Positions 50,886-62,560 of a stretch of 64,000 nt of DNA are shown here, one piece after another (positions within the stretch are counted from its first letter, which is position 1; each line of letters begins with the position of its first letter). Below the pieces are notes generated by a model. The model ran no database searches, was not told the origin of the DNA, and saw nothing but the letters and a program-made list of their open reading frames with translations. The position numbers and the translations under genes are program-made. The stretch covers positions 5,516,001 through 5,580,000 of the forward strand of contig JAWRVZ010000004.1 in assembly GCA_037043235.1 (NCBI GenBank). Direction: 5' to 3'. This stretch comes from Rhodeus uyekii (taxonomy: Eukaryota; Chordata; Actinopteri; Cypriniformes; Acheilognathidae).

Positions 50886-51470
50886 AAATACAATAATACG
50901 AGCGTCTCTACATACGAGTATTCCAAGATACTCCAAGATTTTTGCTTCTAGATACGAGAGATACGAGCACGCGTACTGAGAGCAACAGTACATCGCCCAC
51001 GAGTAGATGATTTTCTCTCGATTTTGTGCATTATTCTTCATAATAGCGATGAGTTCTAAGAAAGTGAGTGGTAAGGATGGTAGTGACAAAAAGAAATGCA
51101 TGATGACCAGGGAAACGTGGATAAATATGAGCGTGGTGCCCGCGTGAGTGATCTAGCAGCAGGAGGAACTGTCGACTGAAGAGTTGATCGAACTACAAAT
51201 GACGGAACATACGCAGGTGTTGCAAGAGATCAGCAGTGGCAAGGAGGAGGAGGGTGAACCAGAAGAAAAAAGTGAAATTAAGGAAGTGATGGCTACGTGG
51301 CAGAAGGTTTCTGATTTCATTGAAAAGAAACACCCTGATAAATTGTCTACTGGTCGTGCTTCGGCGCTTTTTGACGACACATGCCTTGGTCTGCGCCAAG
51401 CGAAAGTGAAGGTAGTCAGGCGAAAAAAAGAAAAGTGAAGAAAAAAAAAGAAAAAAATTAATAGAAAAGT
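50886..51470 (+). pseudogene. Tigger/pogo-type transposase with the catalytic core deleted
   Basis: The ATG at 51,049 opens MSSKKVSGKDGSDKKKCMM, the basic N-terminus typical of fish Tigger-like transposases. One base out of frame, 51,120-51,161 encodes DKYERGARVSDLAA, part of the DNA-binding helix-turn-helix. Immediately after (about 51,160) the sequence jumps to the C-terminus: ELSTEELIELQMTEHTQVLQ and an acidic linker, then SDFIEKKHPDKLSTGRASAL and FDDTCL, ending at a stop at 51,436-51,438. The last 84 codons are open, but the DDE catalytic domain between the two parts is gone. Upstream, repeated ATACGAG words (50,897-50,965) are probably the left terminal region. No right end is recognisable. 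Confidence 0.8.
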
Positions 51471-52085
51471 TGTGAAAAATATGCTTCTAACCACCCACCA
51501 ACCACACAAATTTACGATGCTGTTTGCAAATGTTCGTTGGAAATATGGTTTCAGGAAACACCAACTTGTCGAAATATGCTGTTAACAATAGAACTTGTGA
51601 CCATAGTTGGCCAACAATGGTTTTGGGAAATGCACCTCAGTTCAACATAAAAAGTTATGGCCTTTACAATCGTTGCTTGTCAAATTGTAGGAAATGATCC
51701 CAGGGAAATATTGGGTAAAGGACAGATAAAACCTGTAGACAGCCATAGCACTGACACACCATGAAGTGTAAAAGTGTGACAGAAAATAAAAGGCAGTGTT
51801 GGAAGGTGAAAGTGAGAAAATGATGGACACAAATCGGAAAGACAAGAAAAGAAAATTCGAGGAATAAATAGATATCAAAGGAGATGCAGTGGGAGTGAAA
51901 AAAGAGAGAAAACACCACAGTATTGTCTTACACACTTCTAAAAATAGAATTTAGATCAAAAACACTATAGCGCAAGAGAGGGGAGTGAAAAATCACTTAT
52001 CCTAGTGCCTGGTGGACTATCCCATTACAATGAGAGCCCAACTACTGACATTTCCCTTTACCACAGCTTGTGCAAAGCTAAGACA
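51471..52085. other. Non-coding spacer, nothing recognised
   Basis: Unique-looking AT-rich DNA with minus-strand frames that match no known protein. Confidence 0.4.
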
Positions 52086-52620
52086 CTTGGAAGTGATGTA
52101 CTCGCAAAAGGAAGCGAGCTGAGGAAGTAAGCGTCTCCTCTTTTTACCTCTCTCCCCTCCGCCCTCATTAACTGGGCTCCTTTCCAATTCATTTAGGAAG
52201 CCCCGAGAGCCTGTCTTCCCCTGGAATTTACCGAAATGACACAACATTAGCAGATTTGCATATGCAAAACGGGTCAAGCAACAGGCACTCGCTGCTCAAT
52301 TGACCTATTGCTTGTTGTGGCAAGCTGAGTTATTCCCGCGGAACAATTCTGTAACCAAGTGGGCGTCATGCGAGTGCCATCTGGGTAACACTTATTTAAG
52401 GCTGGCAGAAGTCCCGTGGCAGCCCGCCTGGCGAGGAGGAGGAAAGGGGGAATAAATTGCATCATTTACTTGACATCCATTTGCCGTCGTGCCCGTTTAA
52501 AACCCATGACTAAATAATTTGGTTATTCGACTGCCAGTTACCACTGTCATCCAAATTGTGCGGTACACACGACAAACAGAGAGACTGTCAAACTCCCTAA
52601 TAAAGGGCAGGCCCATGATG
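52086..52620. promoter_or_regulatory. Strongest candidate conserved enhancer, with a POU palindrome
   Basis: About 530 bases without simple repeats, GC-balanced and CpG-bearing. TTTGCATATGCAAA (52,255-52,268) is a perfect 14-bp palindrome of two overlapping POU/octamer half-sites. Nearby are CTCAATTGACCTATTG, a Sox-type GAACAATTCTG, ACTAAATAATTTGG and CTGCCAGTTACC. No coding frame extends through it. The dense, unique sequence in an AT-rich, repeat-filled setting is what a conserved non-coding element looks like; conservation was not testable here. Confidence 0.45.
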
Positions 52621-54015
52621 TTTAACTATGCGAAAATGCAGAAGCATATTTCCAACTGACAATCTATTTTTTACAAGACTTCTTCAAAAATGGTTCTATG
52701 TTACTGAATTATGACAACCTGCAGTTTCATCCAAGCAACGGTTCAGAAATTGTAGGATAAGCCAGATGTTAATCATTTTATGGGTTTGGAAGACCATGAA
52801 CAGAATAGCAATTCTCAAGAGTGATAACTTTAGATGTCATCTCTTTGATGCTTAAGAATTATTCTGGTTGCATTTGTAGATGATTGTTGATTTTTACTTT
52901 TGCTAATTTTACAGAGGTCTGCTGATTGACAATTTTTTTATTGGGATGCGAAATGGGTTATTAATGGCTGATAGTGGGGTGACCAATTGCCCATATAATG
53001 CAAATATACTGTAGGCCATATGTAATAATTCTCAAATAAAAATCATCATCCAGTGGTTGTCATCAATATGGGTGAATATGATTGTGGGGGGAAAAGCAAT
53101 TTAAATAGCATTACAATCCATTTTACATGAAATACAGCTGGTGTAACAAGAAGTGGTATGAAGTTCCTTACTGTTTCAGTAGGTAAACTGACAGATGATT
53201 GTAGACTGTATGTTTAAATCCCTTTAGTCTCGTCGAGGTGTCTGAAACCACAAATATACAAACATCACTGTTGCAGGACTTAATCAGGAATACGATTTAT
53301 CAATCAAGAAACTAAAAAAGCTTCCACAATCAGAATTCAATTTTGGTTGGCATTTGTTTTTGAATATGGATACATTTTGCATTGAATCAAAGTTTAATTT
53401 GCTCTAAACATTATACTAAATCATAGGAAAAAAATAAATAGCAAAAAAAAAGTGCATTATACCAATAAACCGCAAGTGATAAACCCTTCTGAAAGTATTC
53501 ATTCAATCACTGTAAACAATTGTATATCAAGTACACAGAAATGCACTCAAAATTCCCATCTCGCCGCTCTATGATATTAAATCAAAAGATTGATTCTCTC
53601 ATTTTCGAGCTTTGAAGTTCACTCGGCATAGGCCAATTGATCAATCCATGCTTCAGAAGATCGTACATTATGCTCATTCATAACATCAAAATGCTTTTAG
53701 AGAAACATCCAGTAATCCCCAAGAACATTTCTCAAGCCACTTTCTCAACACTTCGCTCTGCACTAGAAAACAAAGAACCAACCAATGGTGCTTTATTGTT
53801 ACAGAGTTTGATTTTTTTCTTCAGAGCTTGGATATCACCACCTGTTTGACTAAGTACGTGTAAAGACAGCACTTGGAATTGTGTCAGGAACTTTCTGGAC
53901 CTGAAATAAATGTTGTCATAGCATTTCAGTAAACATTTCAATTTCCTTGGGTAAACTGGCACACAAGGAGCAATACCACCTGTATGGCAACTGCTGGCTA
54001 TAGCAGCGAGTCTGA
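52621..54015. other. AT-rich spacer
   Basis: No recognised repeat or gene. Confidence 0.4.
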
Positions 54016-54720
54016 AACAACAACAAAAATCAGCGTGGTTTCTAGCCTTGAGAGCACGTCAAGCACAGATTGGGTGCTTCTTGAAGTGAGGTTACAATGA
54101 CTCACTTTCAATCGGTTTCTCAAAGCGGCAAGCAAAAAAAGGCCGTACGGGAGCGCTTTCATGTGAATGAGGCAGGTTTGCTGCAGAGTTGCGCGTTTAA
54201 GATAATTACCGTGCTTTCATAATGATCCATCAGATGAGGCCTTACATATCAAATAAACAAGCAACAACACGTCAATTAAGACCACCAGAAATGCTTCGAA
54301 GTTCAAACCAGCAAATAGGCCACATTTTGGTATAAACACACATACAGTTGTAAACAGAAGATCAAAGAAAAGATCCATCCTTTTTTTCTCCTTTGAATTC
54401 ATTTGAACATTCAATTGGAAAAAAAGAAACCTTCTCGCAAAACTAATTAACATGCATGCTATGATAAGGTAATTAGTACTCGAGCCGGTTTCCTGATTAA
54501 ACATATTCTAATTGAGAGCATGCTGCTATTGAGAGGGAGGAAAAACTCTATTCCCTTGGAGGGCACTTAAACGATGTCCCTTTCACAAACACGTAAGCAG
54601 AGACAAAACGTCTCAAAGGCTGAGACAAAACGAACATTAATTACCAGTCAACAATATCGGCATCTACGCTATCCTTTTCCAAATACGTTTCCCCATCCAT
54701 TTACAGCGCTTAAAGAATAA
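54016..54720. other. Candidate conserved non-coding block
   Basis: CpG-bearing, non-repetitive DNA (GGCCGTACGGGAGCGC, GAGTTGCGCGTTTAAG, TAATTACCGTGC, AAGGTAATTAGTACTCGAGC). The TAATTA cores are homeodomain-type. No coding evidence beyond a hydrophobic minus-strand frame at 54,217-54,504 that resembles no known protein. Confidence 0.3.
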
Positions 54721-57545
54721 GTTCAAAGCAACTTGTTCAGAACTTGTTAATCTCATGTCTTGGAGAGTGGTAAAGTCTAAACACATCAAAATCTAAATAT
54801 ATATTTTGTAAGATAGATCATATTTGCTGTGGAGCTAATCTAAACTACGGGCCCTGAATTATGGATCTGAGACCAAACCAAAGTCAAAAGCCAACATCGT
54901 GAAAAGGTTTTGAATGTGTAACATCTCATGATGAGGCAACCTGTGAAGTTTATACATTTATCATATACATTCCTGTTATTTAGTGCAGCAACACTGCTCT
55001 GATTTCATAAGTGCAAGAGAGGTTGTGAGTAAATTCAGAACTGACTCGTGTGAAAACAGATGTGAAGGTCATATTAAAATATATGACTCAGAGTCTTCCA
55101 AGTGTTGATCAAACATTTTAATTTTTGAAATGTAAAACGAATCTGCTGATATAATGTCACCAAGTTGATGAAGTTTTATAAAAGTTGAAAGAATCAGATA
55201 AAATTGAACTTTGTTTTTAAAGTTAATAATCAATTGCATGGCATTGTTTTCCAGTAAAAGTGAAAATATGAATCAATATTTGTTATGAAGTTAGAAGCTA
55301 TAATATCCAGATATCACTCCAAATTTTTTATTTTATTTTTTACTAATATTTAATAGACACGATTAACCAATAGAAATGTATTAACCGACAACCGTTAGAG
55401 ATTTTGGACAACCGCCTCCATCGCAGTTACGCTCACGTCACGTTGTCGTGATGCACCATCATGAAAGCTTATCATTTGGATCATGTGAAAAATGTGATTT
55501 CAAACTGTTCAAGCGTAATAAGCACAGACCTGAGACAAGCACACATACAACTGCACTGTTTAGTACTTAATTGGGCTTGAATAGTCAAATACACACACTT
55601 GTGTCAAAATGCCCATGTCTCTACAAGTATCAATGTGTGGACCTCTCATCAAAACTCATTAAACATAGCACTTCTTCTAGACACGTGCCGATTAAACCTG
55701 CTAGATCCAACAAAAACATACAAGTTCAAGATGTTTGAATAGTCTAATAAAGGAAAATAAACTAGTTGCTACTTAAAGAAATTTATTTTAGTGTAAAATG
55801 TGATTTTTACCTATACTGTCGTGTTGTTCAAATGATTATATTTAGCAGACTGCATAGGTCTGTCTAAATTACATTGTTTCACTCAAAGCTGGGCAAATTG
55901 AGTGCCAGACATACAGCTGGTCAGAATTAACAAAGCTTATTGATGATTTAAAACATTATCATCCATTGTGATGGCGAACAGGATTGGCAAATATTGTAAA
56001 TTGATAAATAGTAGTAAATATGCATCAGTATATTAATAAGTGCATTTTATCTTAAAAGTGACAGCAGCCTAATAACCTGATGCCATCTGTGCCATTAATC
56101 ATTAATGGTAAATCAAACGATCTCAATACTCTTGACTGAATCAACTTTTTGTTATTATACTTTAACAAGTATAAATGTACATTTAATTTACACCACGAAG
56201 ACCATGTAGAGTTTTTGTACATTTGATTATACCATTTATGTAGTTTTTTTTTTAGGCCTATCTGTTGCTAGACGTTTTTCAGGAATAGGTCTATTTCCTT
56301 TGTATCTTTGTTCTATAGTAATGATTTGTCCTATTGCTTGAAATTAGTTTCTTTGTTCCAGTTTAAACTCCGTTTTTTTGTTTTTCTTTTACTCATGTTA
56401 GTTAGGCTAGTATTAGTTTGGGATGCTGAAATTGGTGATGAGATTTATAAAAACATAAAAAATATATAAAAAAGGCACAAATAACTACATAGGGATACAT
56501 TTTTTTAAAGTGATTATAAACATAAAAAGTACCCGATTAATTTAGTTTATGGGTATAAATCTGAGCTACAAGGTAAACCATTACTGAGCCACAACTCTTG
56601 CACATTACATCAGACAAGAACGCTGTATGCAGTTCTTGCATGCTGCAGCTTTTACAATTATCAATATCATTGCCTATTTTTTGCAACAACAAAAAAATTT
56701 GGTTGGAAAGATTTCATACACATTATGCATGACATAAAAGACAACAAATGCAGTGATTCAAATTCCTGGATGGAGCTTAAGGATCCTCTGTAAAATTCAG
56801 AAATCCAGGCATTGGCTGCTGCTCTTCAGCTCTTCGGGGCTAGATCAGAGAGAAACTGATCCAATGAGCTGATCCCGGCTCAGCTGTCAACTTCACAGCT
56901 GGCATAAAGGGACTTGTGAGTGCCACACCATTTCAACATTTAATCCAGCCTCTAATCCGATTCATTTAGATTTACAATCCAATAAAAGTACATCCAGGAT
57001 GACTGGCTAGAAGACAACTATTTCAGTGGCCTTTTCTTACTGTACATTGAGTCTTGATCACTGAACTATTTTTGCATGGAATCAATTTTAGCTCATTCTT
57101 TCAAACATACATTTAGAAACCGCTTCACTTTATATTAAAAACATTTGATCTAAAGGCTCTTGCATATATTCTTGAAATTAATTTAGCAGATAAATATAAA
57201 TAAATCTATGCTAAACATAAAATGCATCAGTTGGTGGGAACACTGAAACAAAAGCAAATGTCCAAGATAAATTGAAACACCTTTAATTTAAAATCATCAA
57301 CTTTGATGATTCTTAAATATAGATGAACATTTTGTGATCACTACAACCCCATACTTCCATTATTGATTCTTATAGTTATAATGATTTTACAACCATTCTA
57401 AAATGCAAATGAGTATATATACTTGTTTATTTTATTTAGTATATATACATATATCAATCCGTCCAACCTTTCAAAGAAAGAAAGAAAAAGTCACTAGGGG
57501 AGATATTCAAACATAATAAAGTACAGTCTATTTGTATAATGTTCA
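54721..57545. other. Non-coding spacer, AT-rich
   Basis: A CpG-bearing patch at 55,385-55,460 (ACCGACAACCG, ACGCTCACGTCACG) may be a decayed transposon or a small element. 56,800-56,910 is GC-richer with AGCTGATCCCGGCTCAGCTG. The rest is AT-rich with short TA tracts near 57,415-57,455. Confidence 0.35.
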
Positions 57546-57850
57546 ACTGCCTGCAAGTACGCAAACGACAAAGAACCAGGATTCCTCAGCATGACTTTGA
57601 AGTGACAACAAGCAGCTATAATTAACTAAACAACTTATTGCTGCACGTTGACAGCGTCCAGAGTTGCCATAGAAACAAGAACCTGGCAGCATCCTCATCC
57701 TAAGCCGTTCAGCGACTAGCCAATGGCCTGGCATTTCTAGCCAGGCAACCCAGCATGAAAGCCACGCGCTAAAGAGAGACAACAGCTGCCCGAACACACA
57801 GCAAGACACAGGACGCAGCAACCTCTATCCCACGTTATGATTCAGACATC
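57546..57850. promoter_or_regulatory. Candidate regulatory block containing an RFX X-box
   Basis: GTTGCCATAGAAAC (57,663-57,676) fits the RFX-factor X-box (GTTGCC, two-base spacer, RGNAAC-type inverted half). Close by are AGCCAATGG (a CCAAT-type site) and AGCCAGGCAACCCAGC, a further half-X-box. The block is GC-richer than its flanks. X-boxes control ciliary and neural genes; whether this one is used is unknown. Confidence 0.4.
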
Positions 57851-59250
57851 ACAACTTCATGCATAATTCGGTGAGATGTCTTTAACCTCTGCGATTCTCA
57901 GATCACAGTTCATTTAGGTACACTTTACCTCAGTGAAGTTAGATGTTGGTAACCTTTCTGTGCCGTAACCACCACACATCTGACTCATCCCAATCTTCTG
58001 CACAACTGTGAGTAAATCTGAAAATACTAGCTTTAGAATGCAAAATCTGCACACTTTTCCTGTAATACCATGATGGAGCAACATTACGCACAAATCTATT
58101 TTTGGAATCTAAAAAAGTGTGTATGGGGACTAAATACAACTTTTCTGCTTGTGTTTTGTGTTTTGGTACTTTGCGAGTACAGTAGTGCGCTCCGATCATG
58201 AAACAGGTGAAATAACTCAGGCTCTCCTGCTGCTGCCGAAAAGTCGTATAGAAAAGTTCAGCCAGTTGCTTTTAATCCCGGGTCAGTCTGCGTTTGCAGA
58301 GGTCCATTTCTGCATAAGTGAGCACACAAACTCCAGTGCCTGTTCAAACAGTTTCTCTCCCTCCCTCCTTCTCTTTGTCTCTCCCTCTCAGGCAGCTCAT
58401 GACAATGGCCCAGCAGCAGCACTGTTTGATCTCCAGTGTTTTCCTTAATCTGGGTTGTCAAGGTTCGCTTGTTGGAGGCTGTTTACTTTACTTCTACAGA
58501 AAAAAAAGCATTCCTTTTTTTGTGTGTCTTCTTCTTCCCTCAGACAATGACTAATCCAAAGAACTGAGCCTTACCAATACTGGGTGTTAAAGCTGCTGCT
58601 TCCCATTTTAAAATGAGATTTGTAAAAGCATTTAAAAGTTACATTTATGAGCATCAATGAGGCAAGAAAATGGTGACGGTAAATAATACAATTAATGATT
58701 AGTCATTTTTGACCTTTTTATTACACCCACAGTAATACTAATAGTAAGATACCTACAAAAACAAAAAGCAACATATCTTCCTTTCTACTTTCAAAATTAA
58801 AAAATGCATTATTTACATCTAGATCCATTTAATTAATATATATATGCAATAATACATAAAAACATTTTAATGCACATACATATCTAAAGGATATAAAGTA
58901 AAACATTGTGAAACAATTGTACTATGATTATGTGAAAATTGTTTATTTAATTTGTGAATGTTTAAATAAGTTTAAATTAAATATTGTAAATGTTTATTTG
59001 GAAATATACATACATAGTGGGATTAAAAATATTATTATAAGAATATTTCATGCTAATTAGATACAATTAGAAACTTTAATTGAAATTTTACGGAAAGTGC
59101 AGAGCAACTTTTACTGTGTGCAATGCAAGACAACCGCATAAAATTTAAAAGTTTCTTTCCTCCACTTTTTTTTCACTTTTATTAAGTAGCCTAAACGCAT
59201 TTCTACCCAAGTTCAGCGGTGCACGTTCAGAAAGAAAGCATCTCTGACAC
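57851..59250. other. Non-coding spacer
   Basis: 58,345-58,390 is a pyrimidine tract ending CTCCCTCTCAG that mimics an excellent plus-strand acceptor. The frame after it (QLMTMAQQQHCLISS) has no convincing donor and no known match. 58,600-59,200 is AT-rich. Confidence 0.4.
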
Positions 59251-59985
59251 TTGTTACAACAGAGATACGTTGAAAACCTCTTTCACCCGAACTGCGCTTT
59301 CGGCTGCGTCTCCATTTCCAACCCTGAGACAGGACAGCATTTCTGGACCCATAGGATGCTCAAAACTGCTGTCTAGCTAGGCGACGCGCTAGGTTTTGAA
59401 ACACAACCTGCTCTTAATTCTCAAAGCTTCTGCTCTCAACTCCATAACTCAACCGGATGATAAGACACTGCACTTTTTGTAATACACGGAAAAAACGGTC
59501 GCAATCTCCTCAACCGTTCTTGTTTGCACCGGTACTGTTACATGCAACTCCAAACGAAGAGATGCACCAGCAGAAGTTTGTTTGCGGTTGAGGGAACACG
59601 TGGGGAAAAGCCCCCTATACAACACTGTAGTGAACACCAAAAGAAATCTCGGCTCGCAAACTTTTACGCCATCGATAGCAACGCATTGCGCTTTCAATAC
59701 TTCGCTTTCACGCCTCACGTCACACATTATGTAGTGATACAACGCGGTTTATAAACACAAACAAAAACAAACAGCGTAACTTGTTAGCCGCAGAGCTAAC
59801 TTGAAAAAAGTACTTAAACACTACAAATAAAACGCAGCGTTCGAACAGCACTACACGCGAACAACTGTTTGTTAATTTGCCCATTACGACATTGAAAACA
59901 ATACGACAACAATTAGATAAACAAAGACAAACTGTGTCCGTGTGTCCTAAAAACGTTGCAAAATGCTGGAGGTGAATGAACTTAC
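59251..59985. other. CpG-bearing start of the proposed first intron
   Basis: Next to the donor on its intronic side. CpG words recur (TCACCCGAACTGCGCTTTCGG, AGGCGACGCGC, TTCACGCCTCACG), so the CpG-rich zone extends into the intron, as is common at vertebrate promoters. GGTTTATAAAC at about 59,747 is a TATA-like palindrome without other promoter context. Confidence 0.35.
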
Positions 59986-60280
59986 CGGGGTTTGACAGGG
60001 ACGAGATAAACACGGAAATTTTTGCACGAAAACAAATTCAAATCTTCACGCGATCTTGTATACCATGAGCGCGTGCTATAAAACGCACTGTAAATAACCA
60101 ACAAATATATCACTCCGCCAGCGGTACTAACTTCAGCTGCAAACACTGAGCTAGAAGCAACGCCGCCGTTTCGAGACAGTTTCACGCCGCCTTTCAACAC
60201 GGAGCTGCTTCCGATGTTATTACAGTTTATCGCGCCTCGCACACACACATACACACACACAAAAAAGAGAGAATCGCGGA
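59986..60280 (-). other. Candidate first exon (non-coding), minus strand; left edge defined, right edge approximate
   Basis: On the minus strand the segment ends in CCCCG|GTAAGTTCATT, a full match to the vertebrate donor consensus after the cut. The region upstream is CpG-dense, as expected around a transcription start. A minus-strand frame begins MCVYVCVRGAINCN but has no known domain, so the exon is better read as 5' UTR. The start is not visible; 60,280 is an estimate near the end of the CpG-dense DNA. It would pair with the candidate exon at 3,927-3,991. Confidence 0.4.
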
Positions 60281-60345
60281 TTTAGATGTTGTTATTTTTT
60301 GATGTACTGCGCCCGTGACGTCACATCCACCTGCTGGTTGGTAAA
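60030..60345. promoter_or_regulatory. CpG-rich candidate promoter with a CRE
   Basis: A local concentration of CpGs (GAGCGCGTGC, ACGCCGCCG, TATCGCGCCTCGC, GAATCGCGG, TGCGCCCGTGACG). It contains a perfect cAMP-response element TGACGTCA (60,316-60,323) and an E-box-like CACCTGC just after. GCTATAAAACG at 60,074-60,084 is a TATA-type word on the plus strand, and CCGAC|GTGAGT at 60,408/60,409 could be a plus-strand donor, so divergent transcription is possible. The minus-strand donor at 59,986 gives the firmer direction. Confidence 0.5.
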
Positions 60346-60753
60346 CAACGTTCATTGCAGATCTTTGCGCTGCAAAACAAAAGTGTCAAAAAGTCACAGA
60401 TATCCGACGTGAGTTACATAGAAGACATGACAACCTTTCTCTTTTTTCCCCGGGTGACATCATTCTAACAAATTTACTTGCTAGTTAGTTTGATAGTTGC
60501 AACTGTTGTTGCACAGAATTTCTGTCTTCTTTTCCTCAAAATTGTCCAGCGATGCGAGACAAGGTGGGGGTGAAAGTTCAGGAGAAGGACAACCCATAAG
60601 AAGGGAAGTGCAGAGAGTGGGGATTTAATAGGCTAAATATCAGCACACTTCAGTGCAGTCTGTTAACTGCTCAGTGCTCATAACCAGATAACTAACTTCA
60701 CAATTCACATAATATTATAATGTATAACAATATTCACTTAAAGATTTTACATT
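60346..60753. other. Upstream flank of the promoter
   Basis: Composition falls back to AT-rich. No motif cluster or gene recognised. Confidence 0.4.
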
Positions 60754-60951
60754 TATATATATATATATATATACCCAAAAGTACTTCATATTTCATATTA
60801 GCTACCCATAAATATATTTCTCAAAAACCCCAAAATGTATTTACAAATATAAGGGATAAGTGTATTGTGTTTTTTAAACACTTCTTTACATTTTAAATAA
60901 ACAATACACTTTCCGCTTATCCATGATTATATATTTTATGTGTGTGTGTTT

Positions 60952-61023
<72 letters not shown>

Positions 61024-61061
61024 TCTATCTATCTATACATACATACATACATACATACATA

Positions 61062-61104
<43 letters not shown>

Positions 61105-61170
61105 GTGATAAATACTAAAGTGCTTCATATTTCATATTAACTACCCACAAATATATTTCTCAAAAATTCC
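60754..61170. repeat. Duplicated (TA)n flank enclosing a compound microsatellite
   Basis: Two direct copies of one 54-base sequence (CTTCATATTTCATATTA and CAAATATATTTCTCAAAAA-type words) lie at 60,777-60,830 and 61,117-61,170, about 90% alike by eye. Each is preceded by a (TA)n tract (60,754-60,772 and 61,071-61,100). Between them is a compound array: (TA)n 60,955-60,986, (GA)n 60,987-61,019, (TATC)n 61,021-61,036, (ACAT)n to 61,061, (TG)n to 61,070. Confidence 0.85.
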
Positions 61171-62440
61171 AAGAGTAAGCAGTGAAAAGAGTTATTGTAG
61201 GTGTGAAGTAAACCTATGACATATGTAGTAATAAGATAACTCGTTAGAAAATGTTTTTAAAAGAGGGGGATAAAGAGAAAGTCTAACCATTGGTTGGTTC
61301 AGTAGGCTGGTTACCATTCAGACTGAGCAGCATTAATCTAAGATCTTGGGATAAGGGAGTGAGGTCTGACTGTCCTTGATCAAGGACTGATATACACAGT
61401 AATTTTTGAAAGACTTTAGCTTTATGGGCCCAAGTTGATGTGTTTGACGGATTTAGAGCGCCACCCTCTGGACCAATGTGTTCCCTGCAGACACCTGGAG
61501 CTAAAATAAATTCATGAAATAAACGACAATGAAACAATGGTTGCTAAATATAAAAGTGAAAGTAAGAAAAGCTAATTTCCGTTTATTAACAGTGGAAAAG
61601 TATGTATAGACCTATGTTATCATAAAATAATTGAATACGTGATCTGGAATTTTTTTTTCTTGCACTCTCAAATTCTGAGAATGACACTTAAAACTTAAAC
61701 CACATGACATTAACACAGAATATGTTAATGTTAGCAAAACAGCGTTTTTTAAATTATAGTTTTATTAATATTTTTAATTATATTTTAATTTTATATTTAG
61801 AAATACATGTTATGTGCTTTTGTCCTATTCATTAAAATAATTTACTATTTACTGAAGGTTTATTTATTTTGTTATTTCAGTTTTAGCTCTTACTTTTTAC
61901 AGGTAATAATTTTAGTGCTTAAAATTAAACTTATTTTAGTTTTTTGTCAAGGCGATATTTCTTACTTTCATTTAGTTTTAGTTTAAGTTTATTGTATTTT
62001 AATTTACAGAAATGTTTTTAATAGTTTTAAATAACAATAATAACCCTGAATATAAATGAAATATGCTCACTCCAGAACTACCTCTATGCCTTTATTTCTC
62101 AGATACATTTTAAAATCTATTTTATTAAATTGGTTGTTGGAATGACATTTCTTGTCATCTGAAGAATTCTCCAAAAATACTTGTACCTCCATAAACACCA
62201 ATTTGACATTTGCAGAGCACAAGGAGATGCATTACAATGCTTTGTCCCTGGACGTATTACTAACGGTATGAAATCTAATGTCAAGGGGCGTCACTGGCCT
62301 ATATTCTTATCCAGAAAAACTGCATGCCTGCAGGCATGAGACGGATACATCCATCACAGACACACCCTTCATGGAGATATACTTATTTTTCTACTTTGTG
62401 TCCACTACCAGAAACCAAGAATACTTTTAAGAAAGAGACT
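61171..62440. other. Non-coding spacer, AT-rich
   Basis: 61,280-61,530 has mixed composition (GAGCGCCACCCTCTGGACC) and an 84-codon minus-strand frame unlike known proteins. 61,740-62,050 is dominated by A and T runs. Confidence 0.4.
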
Positions 62441-62443
62441 GGT

Positions 62444-62560
62444 GATATATATATTTTATATATATATATATAAAAGCTTATGTGTGTACATGTATATAAA
62501 TATGTATATGTATATGTATATGTGATAATATATGTATATATAATGTGTGTGTGTCAAACC
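62444..62560. repeat. Imperfect (TA)n/(TG)n microsatellite
   Basis: Interrupted TATATA, TATGTATATG and GTGTGTGTGT tracts over about 117 bases. Confidence 0.85.

Noticed and set aside
57543..57821. 92-codon minus-strand frame rich in Cys, Leu and Trp
   Set aside because: No signal peptide pattern, domain or splice context; the block is better explained as regulatory DNA with an X-box.
58345..58554. Strong plus-strand acceptor followed by QLMTMAQQQHCLISS
   Set aside because: No convincing donor or known protein; simple-sequence C/T tracts often mimic acceptors.
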